NCBI GenBank assembly: GCA_963800135.1
Contig: CAWCZR010000009.1
Span: forward strand, 186,001-250,000
Direction of reading: 5' to 3'
DNA from: DASPSM01 sp963800135
Lineage (GTDB): Bacteria > Planctomycetota > Planctomycetia > Planctomycetales > Planctomycetaceae
Length of the DNA: 64,000 nucleotides
The position numbers and the translations under genes were made by a program. Each line of letters starts with the position of its first letter. Position 1 is the first letter of the stretch. Below the pieces are notes generated by a model that worked only from the letters and a program-made list of their open reading frames with translations, made no database searches and had not been told where the DNA came from. This document shows positions 10,873 through 20,738 of the stretch, one piece after another.

Positions 10873-11940
10873 ATGAGTTTCGCGCGAACACGTCGCGGCC
10901 GGAAGACGGTCGTCAGCGGTGCGAGCGCCGCAGGCGGCCGGATCGTCTTCCACGCAGACGATTTCGGAATGAATTGCGCGGTGACTGACGGCATCGTGCG
11001 CGGCTTTCAGCACGGTTTGCTAACGAGCACAGCCGTGCTGGCGAATGCACCTGACGCGGGGCGCGCGATTCGCGAGTGGCAACGTCTGCAAACGACCGTC
11101 GAGGCCGGCCGACTTCCCTCGGCCGGCGTGCGTCGTGATTTGCAGGAGCTCGATGCTCCTTTCGAGCTGGGCGTGCATTTGAATCTGACGCAAGGACACC
11201 CCCTGACACGCAGTTACCCGTTCGAACTGCTCGATGCGCGCGGTTGTTTCCCGGGCATTGGCCGCCTGTTCGCGGCGCTTTACCGGCGTCGGCGACTCTA
11301 CGAGGCCGCCGTGCTCGCTGAGTTGGCCGCGCAGGTGGAATTCCTCCGGGATCACGGGCAGCGACCGACGCACCTGAACGGCCATCAATACATCGAGCTG
11401 CTACCCGGCGTGCGACCGGCCGTCCGCGAGCTGTTGGAGCGGCACCAGATCCCGGCCCTACGGCTAGCGCGGGAGCGGGGTCTCTGGCGGAGCACGGTTC
11501 TCCACGAATTTCGCCCGGCGAATTGGTGCGTCGCGCGGGTCAAGCGTTACTACGCCAACCGCCTGGCAAACGCGGCGAACGAATGGAAGGTCACGCTCCC
11601 CCACGCTTTCTTTGGCACCAGTCACGCGGGGCGGATCAATCTCGAAATCATGCGCTGCTTTTTGCATTCGGCGGGCCGATGTCAGTTGATCGAAGTCGGC
11701 GTCCATCCGGCAACCGACGCGGTCCGCGAGTTCGGCATGGTGGCTGAGCGGCTAGCACGCTCGCACGAATCGGCCGGACCGCGGGATGCAGACGGCTGGC
11801 ACGATCCGCTGGCACACCTCCGTCCACAAGAACTGGGCCTGTTGACGAGTCCCTTGCTCGTCGAGATGTTGCAGCAGTTCGGACTCTCACTGGGCCGGCT
11901 CAGTCCTTCGCACGCACTGTCGGCGGCCCACGTCGCTTAG
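10873..11940 (+). CDS. ChbG/HpnK (YdjC-fold) carbohydrate deacetylase
   Basis: Predicted metal-dependent deacetylase of N-acetylated sugars or of a hopanoid-linked sugar, 355 residues. Family marks are 'IVFHADDFGMNCAVTDGI' (catalytic Asp pair and first metal ligand), 'FELGVHLNLTQGHPLTR' (His ligand) and 'THLNGHQYIELLPGVRP' (His ligand). The start at 10873 has AAGGAAGCC upstream. It is followed after ~95 bases by an ArnT-like glycosyltransferase, a pairing that suggests modification of a lipid-linked sugar. HpnK is usually named from hopanoid gene neighbourhoods, which are not visible here, so I leave out a symbol. Confidence 0.82.
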   Translation: MSFARTRRGRKTVVSGASAAGGRIVFHADDFGMNCAVTDGIVRGFQHGLLTSTAVLANAPDAGRAIREWQRLQTTVEAGRLPSAGVRRDLQELDAPFELGVHLNLTQGHPLTRSYPFELLDARGCFPGIGRLFAALYRRRRLYEAAVLAELAAQVEFLRDHGQRPTHLNGHQYIELLPGVRPAVRELLERHQIPALRLARERGLWRSTVLHEFRPANWCVARVKRYYANRLANAANEWKVTLPHAFFGTSHAGRINLEIMRCFLHSAGRCQLIEVGVHPATDAVREFGMVAERLARSHESAGPRDADGWHDPLAHLRPQELGLLTSPLLVEMLQQFGLSLGRLSPSHALSAAHVA

Positions 11941-12035
11941 TGGCTCACAAGAAAATCCTGCGGAACACGACCTGAGACCGCCGCCTGAGATCACCACCTG
12001 AGACTGCCGCTGCGAACAGGAGACTGCGGGAAAGA

Positions 12036-13797
12036 ATGGCTGTGAAACTGCTCGACAACTCTCATCGCCTGATGCAGAATCCAGCCGGCCGCCTGGTGCA
12101 CTGGTTGGCGAGCCCGGCCGGCGCGATGCTGGCGGCCATTGTGCTGATCGCCGGCTTTCGCTTGCTGACGCTGGGCACGTTTGCCCTCACCGACAATACG
12201 GAGGCCCGCTACGCCGAAATCGGCTGGCAAATGTGCCGTTCGGGCGATTGGGTGACGCCGCGGCTCTATATCTCGGGCGAACTGGTTCCGTTCTGGGCCA
12301 AGCCGCCCCTGTTCTTCTGGACGACGGCGTTATCATTCGGCGCGTTCGGCCCGTCGGAATGGGCGGCCCGTCTGCCAAACTTTTTGTTCGCCGCGCTGAT
12401 GGTCGGCGGTACGATCGTCTTCGGCCGCGCCTTTTGGGGCAATCGCGTCGGCGCACTTGCCGGGTTGATCCTGGCGTCGTCCGGCTTGTTCTTCGTGCTG
12501 GCCGGTTCGTGCGTGCTCGATATGGCTCTCTCCGCGAGCGTGAGCGGGGCCTTGATGTGCTTTGCGCTCTTTGCCAAGGCCGGCGCGGCCGGCGAACGAA
12601 ATCGCAGGTGGTGGGGGCTCGCCTTTTTTCTCGCGCTCGGGTTCGGCTGCCTGGCGAAGGGGCCTGTGGCCGTCGTGCTAGTTGGGCTTTCGCTCGGAGC
12701 CTGGATGGCGCTGACCAAAAACTGGCGCGTTCTGCGGGCGCTCCCCTGGTTGAGCGGGACGGTGCTCGCCTCCGTCGTTGCCATCCCTTGGTACGTGCTT
12801 GCCGAGAGAGCGACTCCCGGCTTTCTGCAATACTTCATCGTCAACGAGCACATCCTCCGCTACGTCCGCTCCGACTACGGCGACCTCTACGGCAATGGCC
12901 GCACGCAGATTTATGGGGCGAGCTGGGTCATGCTGGCGGTCACGTTTCTCCCCTGGTCGCCCTGGCTCGTGCGATGCGGCATCGATGCCTGGCGGCGGCG
13001 ACGCGAGGCGGACCGACCCCCACGCGATGCCTGGCTGATCTTCGCGCTCTGCTGGGGTCTGACGCCGGCCGTGTTCTTCACGCTGGCCCGGCAGATTCTC
13101 GTGACTTACATGTTGCCGGGCTTCCCGGGTCTGGCGCTCGCTACGGCCGTGCTGCTGGTCCGGTGGGCTGAATCGGAACGAGCGGCCGTGCTCGCGCGGA
13201 CTGCGAATCTTTGCAGCCGGTCTGGGCGGATTGCTGGCGGTCGCACTGGTGGGACAGATCGTCTTCGGCGCATCGCCGGCGTTGGTCGCGACGCTGATTG
13301 CCATCGGACTCTTCGCCGCGCTGTTGTTTGCCGGCATTCGCCGCTCGGACTCGCGCGTACTGCTGACGGCAGTCGGTTTCGGCAGTCCGTTGCTGATTGC
13401 CATGTTCACGATCATCGCAGCGCCGTCGGTCAACGAGGCATTCTCGACTAAGGCGATCCTCGCCTCGGCCGCCCAACTCCCTGAGTCGGCGGGCCGCGAG
13501 GTCTTCTTTCCGCTGACGGACGAATACTCAGCCGAGTTCTATCAAGAAGCGTATTTCGGCGGCCGCGTTGAGCACCTCCGCCATAAAGGCTTGCCGGTTC
13601 TCGTGCAGAAGCTGCAGGCTCCGACACCCGAGCTGTTTGTCTTCCGCCGCAATGCGTGGGAAGAGCTCGAGCCGACGATTCGTGCCGCGCTCGAGCCAGC
13701 GACGCAAACGCCGCACTGGGTTGCGTGTCGAACGAAATTCGCCGCGCCGCGCCGAGCCGCGCGCACGACTCTCAACGCAACTGCCTCGGGCAACTAG
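12036..13797 (+). CDS. ArnT-like family 39 glycosyltransferase, one frameshift
   Basis: Polytopic inner-membrane glycosyltransferase of about 586 residues using a polyprenyl-phosphate sugar donor. The first luminal loop has the catalytic-type acidic pair region 'LTDNTEARYAEIGWQM', and 'ELVPFWAKPPLFFW' matches the PF13231/ArnT signature. Many hydrophobic segments follow. The frame changes near 13185-13201: upstream codons continue from frame 12036, while 'LRIFAAGLGGLLAVALVGQ' and the rest to 13797 are in the next frame; one extra base explains it. The C-terminal tail is soluble. The likely role is sugar transfer to lipid A-like or other envelope lipids; the neighbouring deacetylase may act in the same pathway. 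Confidence 0.82.
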
Positions 13798-13990
13798 ACA
13801 CTTGGTTCACAAAGGCGCGACGGGCCGACGCGTTATAACAGGACATGGCACGCATCCGTTCTTGCGTCGTCGCGCCGCTTGCTTTACCATAAAGGTGTCC
13901 CGCCAAGTTGCCTCCCGCCAGAATCTCTCCGAATCGTCGGTCCACTGACCGCTCCTGCCCCGGTTCGTACTCTGCCCAGAACACGACTCT

Positions 13991-15421
13991 ATGAGCCGCG
14001 CCGTTCGCCTTCCGCGTAACCTGATTGTTGCGGCCTTCGTCGTGGTCCTTCTGGCAGTCGGCATGCAAGCCGGCTGGCAGTGGTATACCGCCACCGCCAG
14101 CGAGCCGCTGTTCCACACCGACCACCCGACGCGGGGCAGCCTGGTCGCCACCATCATTGCCACGGGCACGATCGAGCCCGAAGAAGTCATCGACGTCGGC
14201 GCGCAAGTCGCCGGCCAAATCACCTCGTTCGGACAGGATCCCGTCGATCCGAAGCGGACGATCGACTACGGTTCACCGGTCGAGCAGGGGACCGTACTGG
14301 CTCGCATCGACGACGCGCTCTACGCCCCCGAGGTGGCTATCGCCCGTGCCGACCTGGGCGTCTGCGAGGCCGACGTGCGGCATGCCGAGAGCGAACTCGT
14401 GCAGATGCAATCGGCCCTGCACAAGTGCGAGCGCGACTGGGATCGGGCACAGCGGCTCAAGGCAAGCAACTCCATTTCGCAGAACGAGTTCGATTCGACG
14501 CAGAATGCCTGGGAAATGGCCAAGGCCTCCGTGCCGGCCGCCCAGGCCGACCTCGATAAAGCCAAGCGAGCCGTTGAAAAATCTCGCGGCACACTGGTCA
14601 AGGCCGAGAAGAATCTCGGTTATTGCACCATCAAGTCTCCGGTGAAGGGGGTCATCGTCGATCGTCGAGTCAATGTCGGCCAGACCGTCGTGTCGAGTTT
14701 GAACGCTCCGAGCCTGTTTCTCATCGCCAAGGACTTGCGACGACTGCAGGTCTGGGTCTCGGTCAACGAGGCGGACATTGGCAATATCTACCCCGGACAG
14801 CAAGCGACGTTCACGGTCGACGCTTATCCGGCCGACGTGTTCCACGGCAGCGTCGGGCAGATTCGACTCAACGCCACGATGACGCAGAACGTCGTCACGT
14901 ACACCGTCGTCGTCAACGTGGATAACACGGACGGCAAGCTCGACCCTTATTCGTCCGTCCCCGTGACGCAGGGAAGTCGCAACCGGCGCGAAGTTCCTGC
15001 CGGCGACAAGTTGCTCCCCTACCTGACGGCAAATCTGCAATTCAAAGTCGACGAGCGCAACGACGCGCTCTTGGTTCCCAACGCGGCCTTGCACTACCGG
15101 CCGACGCTGGCCGTGGTGGCCCCCGAGTATCGATCGGCTTACGAGCAAGGCCAGCGAAGATCGACCACGGAGGAAGGAGTGGCCGAGCATGCGACCAAGG
15201 GGCGACTCACGCGTGCAACCGTCTGGGTAACCGACGGCGACTGGGTCCGACCAATCAAAGTCCGCGTCGGCCTGACCGATGGTTTGATGACGGAAGTTGC
15301 CGAAGTGATCAAGGACCAGCTGACCCCCGAGACGGAAATCGTCATTGGGGAGAACCAGCCGGCGGCCGGCCGCGAAGGCACCGTCAACCCGTTCGGTGCG
15401 AGAAACGTCAGGAGGAAGTAA
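13991..15421 (+). CDS. MacA-type periplasmic adaptor of a tripartite ABC exporter
   Basis: Adaptor of 476 residues. The N-terminal membrane anchor is 'LIVAAFVVVLLAVGMQAG'. The lipoyl half-motif 'ATGTIEPEEVIDVGAQVAG' is typical of MacA, followed by a helical hairpin (residues ~115-210) and 'CTIKSPVKGVIVDRRVNVG'. The C-terminal region has an extended insertion (about residues 310-420) with a membrane-proximal-type domain. It is followed immediately by ATPase and permease genes, so the three make one exporter. An outer-membrane partner is not adjacent; the TolC-like protein at 8832 could serve. Confidence 0.88.
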   Translation: MSRAVRLPRNLIVAAFVVVLLAVGMQAGWQWYTATASEPLFHTDHPTRGSLVATIIATGTIEPEEVIDVGAQVAGQITSFGQDPVDPKRTIDYGSPVEQGTVLARIDDALYAPEVAIARADLGVCEADVRHAESELVQMQSALHKCERDWDRAQRLKASNSISQNEFDSTQNAWEMAKASVPAAQADLDKAKRAVEKSRGTLVKAEKNLGYCTIKSPVKGVIVDRRVNVGQTVVSSLNAPSLFLIAKDLRRLQVWVSVNEADIGNIYPGQQATFTVDAYPADVFHGSVGQIRLNATMTQNVVTYTVVVNVDNTDGKLDPYSSVPVTQGSRNRREVPAGDKLLPYLTANLQFKVDERNDALLVPNAALHYRPTLAVVAPEYRSAYEQGQRRSTTEEGVAEHATKGRLTRATVWVTDGDWVRPIKVRVGLTDGLMTEVAEVIKDQLTPETEIVIGENQPAAGREGTVNPFGARNVRRK

Positions 15422-15471
15422 GCCCGTTCCGAGCGACCGTGGTTCGTTGTCGCCAGGGGGCCGAAGCGCAC

Positions 15472-16197
15472 ATGACACTGATTCGTTTGCACGAAATCAA
15501 TAAGACGTACTTTCTCGGCGACGTTGACGTGCCCGTGTTGAAGGGCGTGTCGCTCGAGATCGGCCGGGGCGAGATGGTCGCTCTGATGGGAGCATCCGGC
15601 TCCGGCAAATCGACGCTGATGAACATCCTGGGATGTCTGGACCGGCCCACCTCCGGTCAGTATTGGCTTGACGGCCAGGAAATCTCAAAGCTGACCGGCG
15701 ATCAGCGAGCACTGATCCGCAACCGCAACATCGGTTTCGTCTTTCAAAGCTTCAACTTGCTGGCCCGCACGAGCGCGCTCGACAACGTGATCCTGCCGCT
15801 GTCCTATACCAACGCCACGCTGTCCAGGCGAGAATGCCGCGCGCGGGGCCAGGCGATGCTCGAGCGGGTGGGGCTCGCCGAGCGGATGGACCATCACCCC
15901 TCGCAACTGTCCGGCGGCCAGCAGCAGCGGGTCGCCATCGCGCGAGCGCTGATTAACCAGCCGCAGATCGTCTTTGCGGACGAGCCGACCGGCAACCTCG
16001 ATTCCAAAACCAGCCGTGAAATCCTGCAGATGTTTCAGAATCTCAGCGAGGAAGACGGCATTACTGTCGTGCTGGTGACGCACGACCCCGGCGTGGCCCA
16101 CTCCGCGCGGCGCGTGATCCGCATCAGCGATGGTTTGATCGCCGAGGGGGTGTACGACGGTCAGGTCGTCGTCGAAGCGGACCCGGCCGCCGCCTGA
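15472..16197 (+). CDS. MacB-type ABC transporter ATPase subunit
   Basis: Cytoplasmic ATPase of about 241 residues. ATG 15472 is preferred over an in-frame GTG at 15439, because the family begins 'LIRLHEINKTYFLGDVDVPV' and a GGGGGCC site precedes it. Walker A 'GASGSGKSTLMNILG', Q-loop 'FVFQSFNLL', signature 'LSGGQQQRVAIARAL', Walker B 'IVFADEPTGNLDS' and the H-loop 'VLVTHDP' are all intact. This is the MacB/LolD/FtsE-like class. In canonical MacB the ATPase is fused to the permease, whereas here it is a separate gene, with the permease starting 59 nt downstream. Confidence 0.92.
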   Translation: MTLIRLHEINKTYFLGDVDVPVLKGVSLEIGRGEMVALMGASGSGKSTLMNILGCLDRPTSGQYWLDGQEISKLTGDQRALIRNRNIGFVFQSFNLLARTSALDNVILPLSYTNATLSRRECRARGQAMLERVGLAERMDHHPSQLSGGQQQRVAIARALINQPQIVFADEPTGNLDSKTSREILQMFQNLSEEDGITVVLVTHDPGVAHSARRVIRISDGLIAEGVYDGQVVVEADPAAA

Positions 16198-16256
16198 CGG
16201 GAGCAATCTGCCGCCGTTTCCAAGATGCGGCTGGCCGCCCGACGAAATTACGAACT

Positions 16257-17636
16257 ATGCGTTTTTTGTACCGCACACCGCAGATGGCCGTCAGCGCGCT
16301 GAGGCGCCACGTGCTCCGCTCGGTGTTGACGACGCTGGGCATCGTGATCGGCGTCGGCGCCGTAATTGCCATGGTCGAAATCGGCGATGGCGCGGCGCGC
16401 GAAGTCGAAGCCACGATCGCCAGCATGGGCTCCAACACGATCCTCGTGCTTCCGGGCAACCTGGCGATGGCCGGTGTCGCGGGCGGGGCGGGGACGGCCA
16501 TGAGCCTGACCCCCGGAGACGCCGCGGCGATGGCCGACCGTTGTAGTGCGCTTTCCAGCGTCGCTCCTCTAGTGGCTGCCCGCACGCAAGTGGTCGCCAA
16601 CGGCCGCAACTGGGTGCCCGACCGTATCAACGGCACGACACCCGCTTACCTCGACATCCGAGACTGGGCCCAACTGGCCGACGGCTCAATGTTCACGGAG
16701 GAGGACGTCACATCACTGCGAGAAGTCTGCGTCATCGGCCAGTCGGTTGCCGACGAACTGTTCGGGGACGAGTCGCCCGTCGGCCAGCAGCTGCGAATGA
16801 ACAACAAGCCGTTGAAGGTTCTGGGCGTGCTCTCCCGCAAGGGGGCCAACATGTACGGCCAGGATCAAGACGACATCGTGATGCTTCCCTGGACGACGCT
16901 TAAGTTCAAAATCGTCGGCCAGTCCGCGCAGAAGGCCAACCAGAGCGCGGCGCTGAAGGTGGACCCGTCTCAACAGGTCAATTCGCTCAACGACGCGTTT
17001 CCTTCGGTGAAGCCCGTGCTCTATCCGGTGGCCTCGCCGACGCAACTGGCCGATACGCCCCAGCCGGTTCACTTCACCAATCTCGACTTGATCCTGGTGA
17101 AGGCTCGCACGGACGAGATGATTTCTCCCGCCATGAAGCAAATCCAGGAGCTGCTCCGCGAGCGACATCACCGCCGCGCCGGTCAGCCGGAAGACTTCAC
17201 CTTGCGAGATATGACCGAGATCAGCCGCACGCGGGCCTCGGCCTCGCGATTGATGTCGGTTCTGCTTCTAGTTGTGGCGATGATTTCGCTGGTGGTCGGC
17301 GGCGTCGGCATCATGAACATCATGCTGGTCTCCGTCACCGAGCGCACCAAGGAGATCGGCCTGCGGATGGCGATCGGCGCCCGGTCGCGAGACATTCTGA
17401 GCCAGTTCCTGGTCGAATCGATCCTGCTGTGCGCCTTGGGCGGAGCGACCGGCATTCTGTTGGGACGATTTTCGTCACTGGTCGTCCGCGCCACGCTGCT
17501 CTGGCCGACTCGGATCTCGTGGCCGGCAATGTTCGCAGCCGTGGGCGTGTCGCTGTTGATCGGCGTGGTCTTCGGCTACTACCCCGCCTGGAAGGCCTCC
17601 CGGCTCGACCCGATCGAAGCGCTCCGCTACGAGTGA
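16257..17636 (+). CDS. MacB/FtsX-type ABC transporter permease
   Basis: Inner-membrane permease of 459 residues with four predicted membrane segments. TM1 is near 'VLTTLGIVIGVGAVIAMV', a periplasmic MacB core domain follows (about residues 60-310), and three C-terminal segments complete it. The motif 'MNIMLVSVTERTKEIGLRMA' is the classic FtsX-family coupling helix, and 'ALRYE' is the usual C-terminus. With the MacA-type adaptor and ATPase it forms a mechanotransmission exporter of peptides, toxins or drugs. The pairing with a MacA-like adaptor argues against a lipoprotein-releasing LolCE role. Confidence 0.9.
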   Translation: MRFLYRTPQMAVSALRRHVLRSVLTTLGIVIGVGAVIAMVEIGDGAAREVEATIASMGSNTILVLPGNLAMAGVAGGAGTAMSLTPGDAAAMADRCSALSSVAPLVAARTQVVANGRNWVPDRINGTTPAYLDIRDWAQLADGSMFTEEDVTSLREVCVIGQSVADELFGDESPVGQQLRMNNKPLKVLGVLSRKGANMYGQDQDDIVMLPWTTLKFKIVGQSAQKANQSAALKVDPSQQVNSLNDAFPSVKPVLYPVASPTQLADTPQPVHFTNLDLILVKARTDEMISPAMKQIQELLRERHHRRAGQPEDFTLRDMTEISRTRASASRLMSVLLLVVAMISLVVGGVGIMNIMLVSVTERTKEIGLRMAIGARSRDILSQFLVESILLCALGGATGILLGRFSSLVVRATLLWPTRISWPAMFAAVGVSLLIGVVFGYYPAWKASRLDPIEALRYE

Positions 17637-17752
17637 GCGGCCCGGCGACCGGCTGACAGCCGCGGGCGTACGAGACCGTGTCCATTTCACTCGCGCTTAT
17701 TTCACTTAGTGGCGATCGTTTGGACTCTTCTCGTCGCGCCGCCTCACAAAGC

Positions 17753-18748
17753 TCAGCGACCGGTCATCTGCTCCAGCTTCTCCGAGTAGCGCGCCCCTTG
17801 TACGGGAATTTGCGCGGCCCCGCGATCAATCTCGCTCAGATCGTCGGCTGTCAGCTCGAGCGCTACGGCCCCGATGTTCTCATCCAGTCGCGAGAGCTTC
17901 GTGGTGCCGGGAATAGGGACGATCCACGGCTTCTGCGCCAAGAGCCACGCCAGCGCGATCTGCGCCGGCGTCGCCTGTTTACGCTCGCCGATCTGCGTGA
18001 GCAGGTCGACGAAGGCCTGGTTCGACTTCCGATTCTCCGGCGCGAATCGGGGGACCGTGTTGCGGAAGTCCGAACTGTCGAACGTCGTCTCGTGGTCGAT
18101 CTTGCCCGTGAGGAAGCCCTTGCCCAGCGGGCTATACGGGACAAGGCCGATGCCGAGCTCTTCGAGCGTGGGCACGATCTCCTCCTCGGGGCGTCGCCAC
18201 CAGAGCGAGTATTCGCTCTGCAGGGCCGTGACGGGTTGGACCGCGTGGGCCCGACGGATCGTGCCCGCGCCGGCTTCGGACAGGCCGAAATGCTTCACCT
18301 TGCCGGCCTGAATCAGCTCCTTGACGGCGCCGGCCACGTCTTCGATGGGCACGTCGGGATCGACCCGGTGCTGATAGAGCAAGTCGATGACGTCGGTCTG
18401 CAGCCGCTTGAGCGAATTCTCGACGACCTGCTTGATGTGCTCGGGCCGACTGTTGAGTCCGAGCCACCCCGGCTTGCCGTCCGCGTGCAGGTCAAAACCG
18501 AACTTCGTGGCGATCACCACTTGTTTGCGGACCGGGGCCAGCGCCTGGCCGACGAGCTCTTCGTTCGTAAACGGGCCGTAGACTTCGGCGGTGTCGAAGA
18601 ACGTAATGCCGCGCTCGACGGCCGTCCGCAAGAGCACGGTCATTTCCGCTTTGTCCTTGGGAGGACCGTAGGAAAAGCTCATACCCATGCAGCCGAGTCC
18701 GAGGGCCGACACTTCGAGGTTGCTCTTGCCGAGTTTTCGCTTCTGCAT
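17753..18748 (-). CDS. Aldo/keto reductase
   Basis: NADPH-dependent oxidoreductase of 331 residues with a TIM barrel. The catalytic tetrad is visible: Asp and Tyr in 'FFDTAEVYGPFTNEELVG', Lys in 'VIATKFGF', His in 'LLYQHRVDPDVP'. Cofactor-binding residues sit in 'PIPGTTKLSRLDENIGA'. The sequence resembles the bacterial YhdN/perakine-reductase-like branch (AKR13 type). The start at 18748 has AAGGATC upstream. It is convergent with the ABC permease and followed upstream by a cupin gene on the same strand, a frequent bacterial pair in stress or aldehyde-handling loci. Confidence 0.9.
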   Translation of the reverse strand: MQKRKLGKSNLEVSALGLGCMGMSFSYGPPKDKAEMTVLLRTAVERGITFFDTAEVYGPFTNEELVGQALAPVRKQVVIATKFGFDLHADGKPGWLGLNSRPEHIKQVVENSLKRLQTDVIDLLYQHRVDPDVPIEDVAGAVKELIQAGKVKHFGLSEAGAGTIRRAHAVQPVTALQSEYSLWWRRPEEEIVPTLEELGIGLVPYSPLGKGFLTGKIDHETTFDSSDFRNTVPRFAPENRKSNQAFVDLLTQIGERKQATPAQIALAWLLAQKPWIVPIPGTTKLSRLDENIGAVALELTADDLSEIDRGAAQIPVQGARYSEKLEQMTGR

Positions 18749-18807
18749 TTGCGGATCCTTTCAAACGATTGGGAGGCCCGTGCGGATTTCAAGCTTCGTG
18801 ACCACGC

Positions 18808-19203
18808 TTACCGGCCGTACTGCTGGTCGGTGACCTGCTCCATCCAGTCGACGACTTTATCGTCGAGATGTTCGCCGATGGCGATGTGGGTCATCGCCGT
18901 GGTGGGCGCGGCGCCGTGCCAGTGCTTTTCGTCCGGCGAGAACCAGACCACGTCGCCCGGTCGCAGGTCTTCGATCGGCCCACCCCAGCGCTGTGCTCGC
19001 CCGCAGCCAGCCGTCACGATCAGCGTCTGGCCGAGCGGGTGCGTGTGCCAGGCGGTGCGGGCGCCGGGCTCGAACGTGACGCTGGCCCCCGACGCCCGGG
19101 CGGGAGCCTGCGGCTGGAACAAGGGATCGATGCGGACCGTCCCGGTAAACCAGTCGGCCGGTCCCTTTTTCGAAGGCTGTGATCCGTTGCGTTTGATGTC
19201 CAT
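18808..19203 (-). CDS. Small cupin, (R)-mandelonitrile lyase-like
   Basis: Single-domain cupin of 131 residues. The metal ligands are visible: His-His in 'GARTAWHTHPLGQTLIV' with the nearby Gln, and the last His in 'WFSPDEKHWHGAAPTTAM'. The sequence layout ('FTGTVRIDPLF', 'DVVWFSPDEKHWHG', 'VVDWMEQVTDQQYG') is that of the widespread bacterial cupins homologous to Mn-dependent (R)-hydroxynitrile lyases. In most genomes the physiological role is unproven and may be aldehyde or quinone detoxification. The start at 19203 has CAGGAGCG upstream. It is probably cotranscribed with the downstream aldo/keto reductase, 59 nt away. Confidence 0.85.
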   Translation of the reverse strand: MDIKRNGSQPSKKGPADWFTGTVRIDPLFQPQAPARASGASVTFEPGARTAWHTHPLGQTLIVTAGCGRAQRWGGPIEDLRPGDVVWFSPDEKHWHGAAPTTAMTHIAIGEHLDDKVVDWMEQVTDQQYGR

Positions 19204-19472
19204 GAGGCGCTCCTGTTCGAGACCATGCCTGACGTGCCCGCGAATTGTACGGTCCAGTCTGTTCTGGCGGGCCGTAAAATTGCCAAAGGAGAAGCACGCG
19301 ACGTTTTTTCATCCGGGCGCATTGCAGCCCTTTCGGGAGCTGTTGAAACCGATGACCGATTGACGTAGCACTGCTTCTCCAGGGGTTCTGCTTCTCGCGT
19401 GGGCGCGGAGGCCGCGGGATCACTCACGAAAATCGACGCGGGTAAAGAGCCGCAAGTAGGAAAACATCGAAC

Positions 19473-19823
19473 ATGATCCGTTTGAAGCGAGCCTACGAGG
19501 CGCCGGCAGCCAACGATGGAGTTCGGATTCTGGTCGAGCGGTTGTGGCCTCGGGGCGTCAGCAAGCAGCGGGCGGCCCTCGACCTGTGGCTCAAAGACAT
19601 CGCCCCCAGCCCCGAGTTGCGGCAGTGGTACAGTCACGATCCCGCCAAATGGCCGCAATTCCGGCGGCGCTACGGGGCGGAATTGCGCCGCCAGGGAGAC
19701 GTCTTGGCACTCTTGAAACTCGTCGTCGAGGGGCGGACGGTGACCTTCGTTTACGCAGCCAGCGACACCGAGCGCAATCGCGCCGTTGTGCTCAAAGAAT
19801 TCCTCGAGCGCACCACCAAGTAA
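19473..19823 (+). CDS. YeaO-like DUF488 protein
   Basis: Protein of 116 residues. Family marks are 'IRLKRAYEAP', 'LVERLWPRGVSKQ', 'WLKDIAPSPELRQWY' and 'HDPAKWPQFRRRY'. These are the conserved blocks of the YeaO subgroup of DUF488. The function is not established; a DNA- or nucleotide-binding role has been suggested from fold and charge. GGAAAAC precedes the ATG at 19473. Nothing in the context fixes a role. Confidence 0.85.
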   Translation: MIRLKRAYEAPAANDGVRILVERLWPRGVSKQRAALDLWLKDIAPSPELRQWYSHDPAKWPQFRRRYGAELRRQGDVLALLKLVVEGRTVTFVYAASDTERNRAVVLKEFLERTTK

Positions 19824-20056
19824 ATGGCGCCGCGGGCCTCCTGCCGATGACCGATACGAAGCCACCGGCGACGCAAGTCGGTCGGCCTAGTCAGCACTCG
19901 CGCGCGGCCCAGCTCTCGATAGAGTGCCGGCAAAAGGCGTCGCCGACGGGGCCGCCGTTTTGCCCTTGCACGCGCTGGGATTCTCCCCGAGCTTCCCTTC
20001 GAGTAGCTTCGAAGGCCGACGACCCGAGTGCACTGAATTGTCGGCGGAGGCTGGAG

Positions 20057-20713
20057 ATGGAGACGTCGCGAGGACGAGATGGCGCGATCCACGGAGCCGT
20101 CTTTCTCGCGGCCCTTGGCGTTGCGCTAATCGTGATGTCGCCTCTTCGCTGGCCGTGGTATCTCGTCCTGCCGTTGCTGGCCTATGTGATCGTCGTGGTC
20201 GCTTGGCCCCGTCTGCGGCGAACAGCTCCGCGGCTGGCCCTGGGGCGGATGGTTGGCCGGCCATTGGTAGCGGCCGTGGTTCTGGCCGTCACAACTGTGG
20301 TTGCATTAGTGGGCTTTCAAGCGCTGGTCCGTCCCTATGTTGCGGGCATGGCGGCGGAGCTGCCGGCGGCCGCGTTCGGCAGTCTTCTGGTCGCCGGCGT
20401 TTGTTTCAGCGTCACAAATGCGGCGCTCGAAGAATTGATTTTCCGGGGCGTGCTGTGGGAGGTCACGGCGGCCGAGTGGAATCGGGGCGTCGCGCTCGGC
20501 GCCACTACGATTCTCTTTGGCCTGGGTCATGTCCACGGTTATCCGCCGGGACCTCTCGGGGCCGTGTTGGCTGGAATCTTCGGAATGGCGTTGGGGCTGT
20601 TGCGGCTGTGGACCGGCGGGTTGGGACTGGCGATTCTCGTGCACATCTGCGCCGATGCGACGATTTTCACGATTCTCTTCCGGTCAGGAGCGTTCGAACC
20701 AGTCGCTGGCTAA
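20057..20713 (+). CDS. CPBP-family intramembrane protease
   Basis: Membrane protein of 218 residues. ATG 20057 is chosen for its strong GGAGGCTGGAG site; the open frame upstream of it lacks coding character. There are six or so hydrophobic segments. The active-site motifs are present: 'EELIFRG' (the EExxxR motif, about residues 124-129), the His in 'FGLGHVHG' (about residue 157) and the third motif 'HICADA' near the C-terminus. CPBP (Abi/CAAX-like) proteases process prenylated proteins in eukaryotes and have bacteriocin-immunity or other roles in bacteria. Its target here is unknown. Confidence 0.85.
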   Translation: METSRGRDGAIHGAVFLAALGVALIVMSPLRWPWYLVLPLLAYVIVVVAWPRLRRTAPRLALGRMVGRPLVAAVVLAVTTVVALVGFQALVRPYVAGMAAELPAAAFGSLLVAGVCFSVTNAALEELIFRGVLWEVTAAEWNRGVALGATTILFGLGHVHGYPPGPLGAVLAGIFGMALGLLRLWTGGLGLAILVHICADATIFTILFRSGAFEPVAG

Positions 20714-20738
20714 GCGTTCGACGTTGGTGTGCGCGGCA

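Noticed and set aside
16257..17636. LolCDE lipoprotein-releasing transporter rather than MacAB
   Set aside because: The permease is preceded by a MacA-type adaptor with lipoyl and hairpin domains, which LolCDE does not use.
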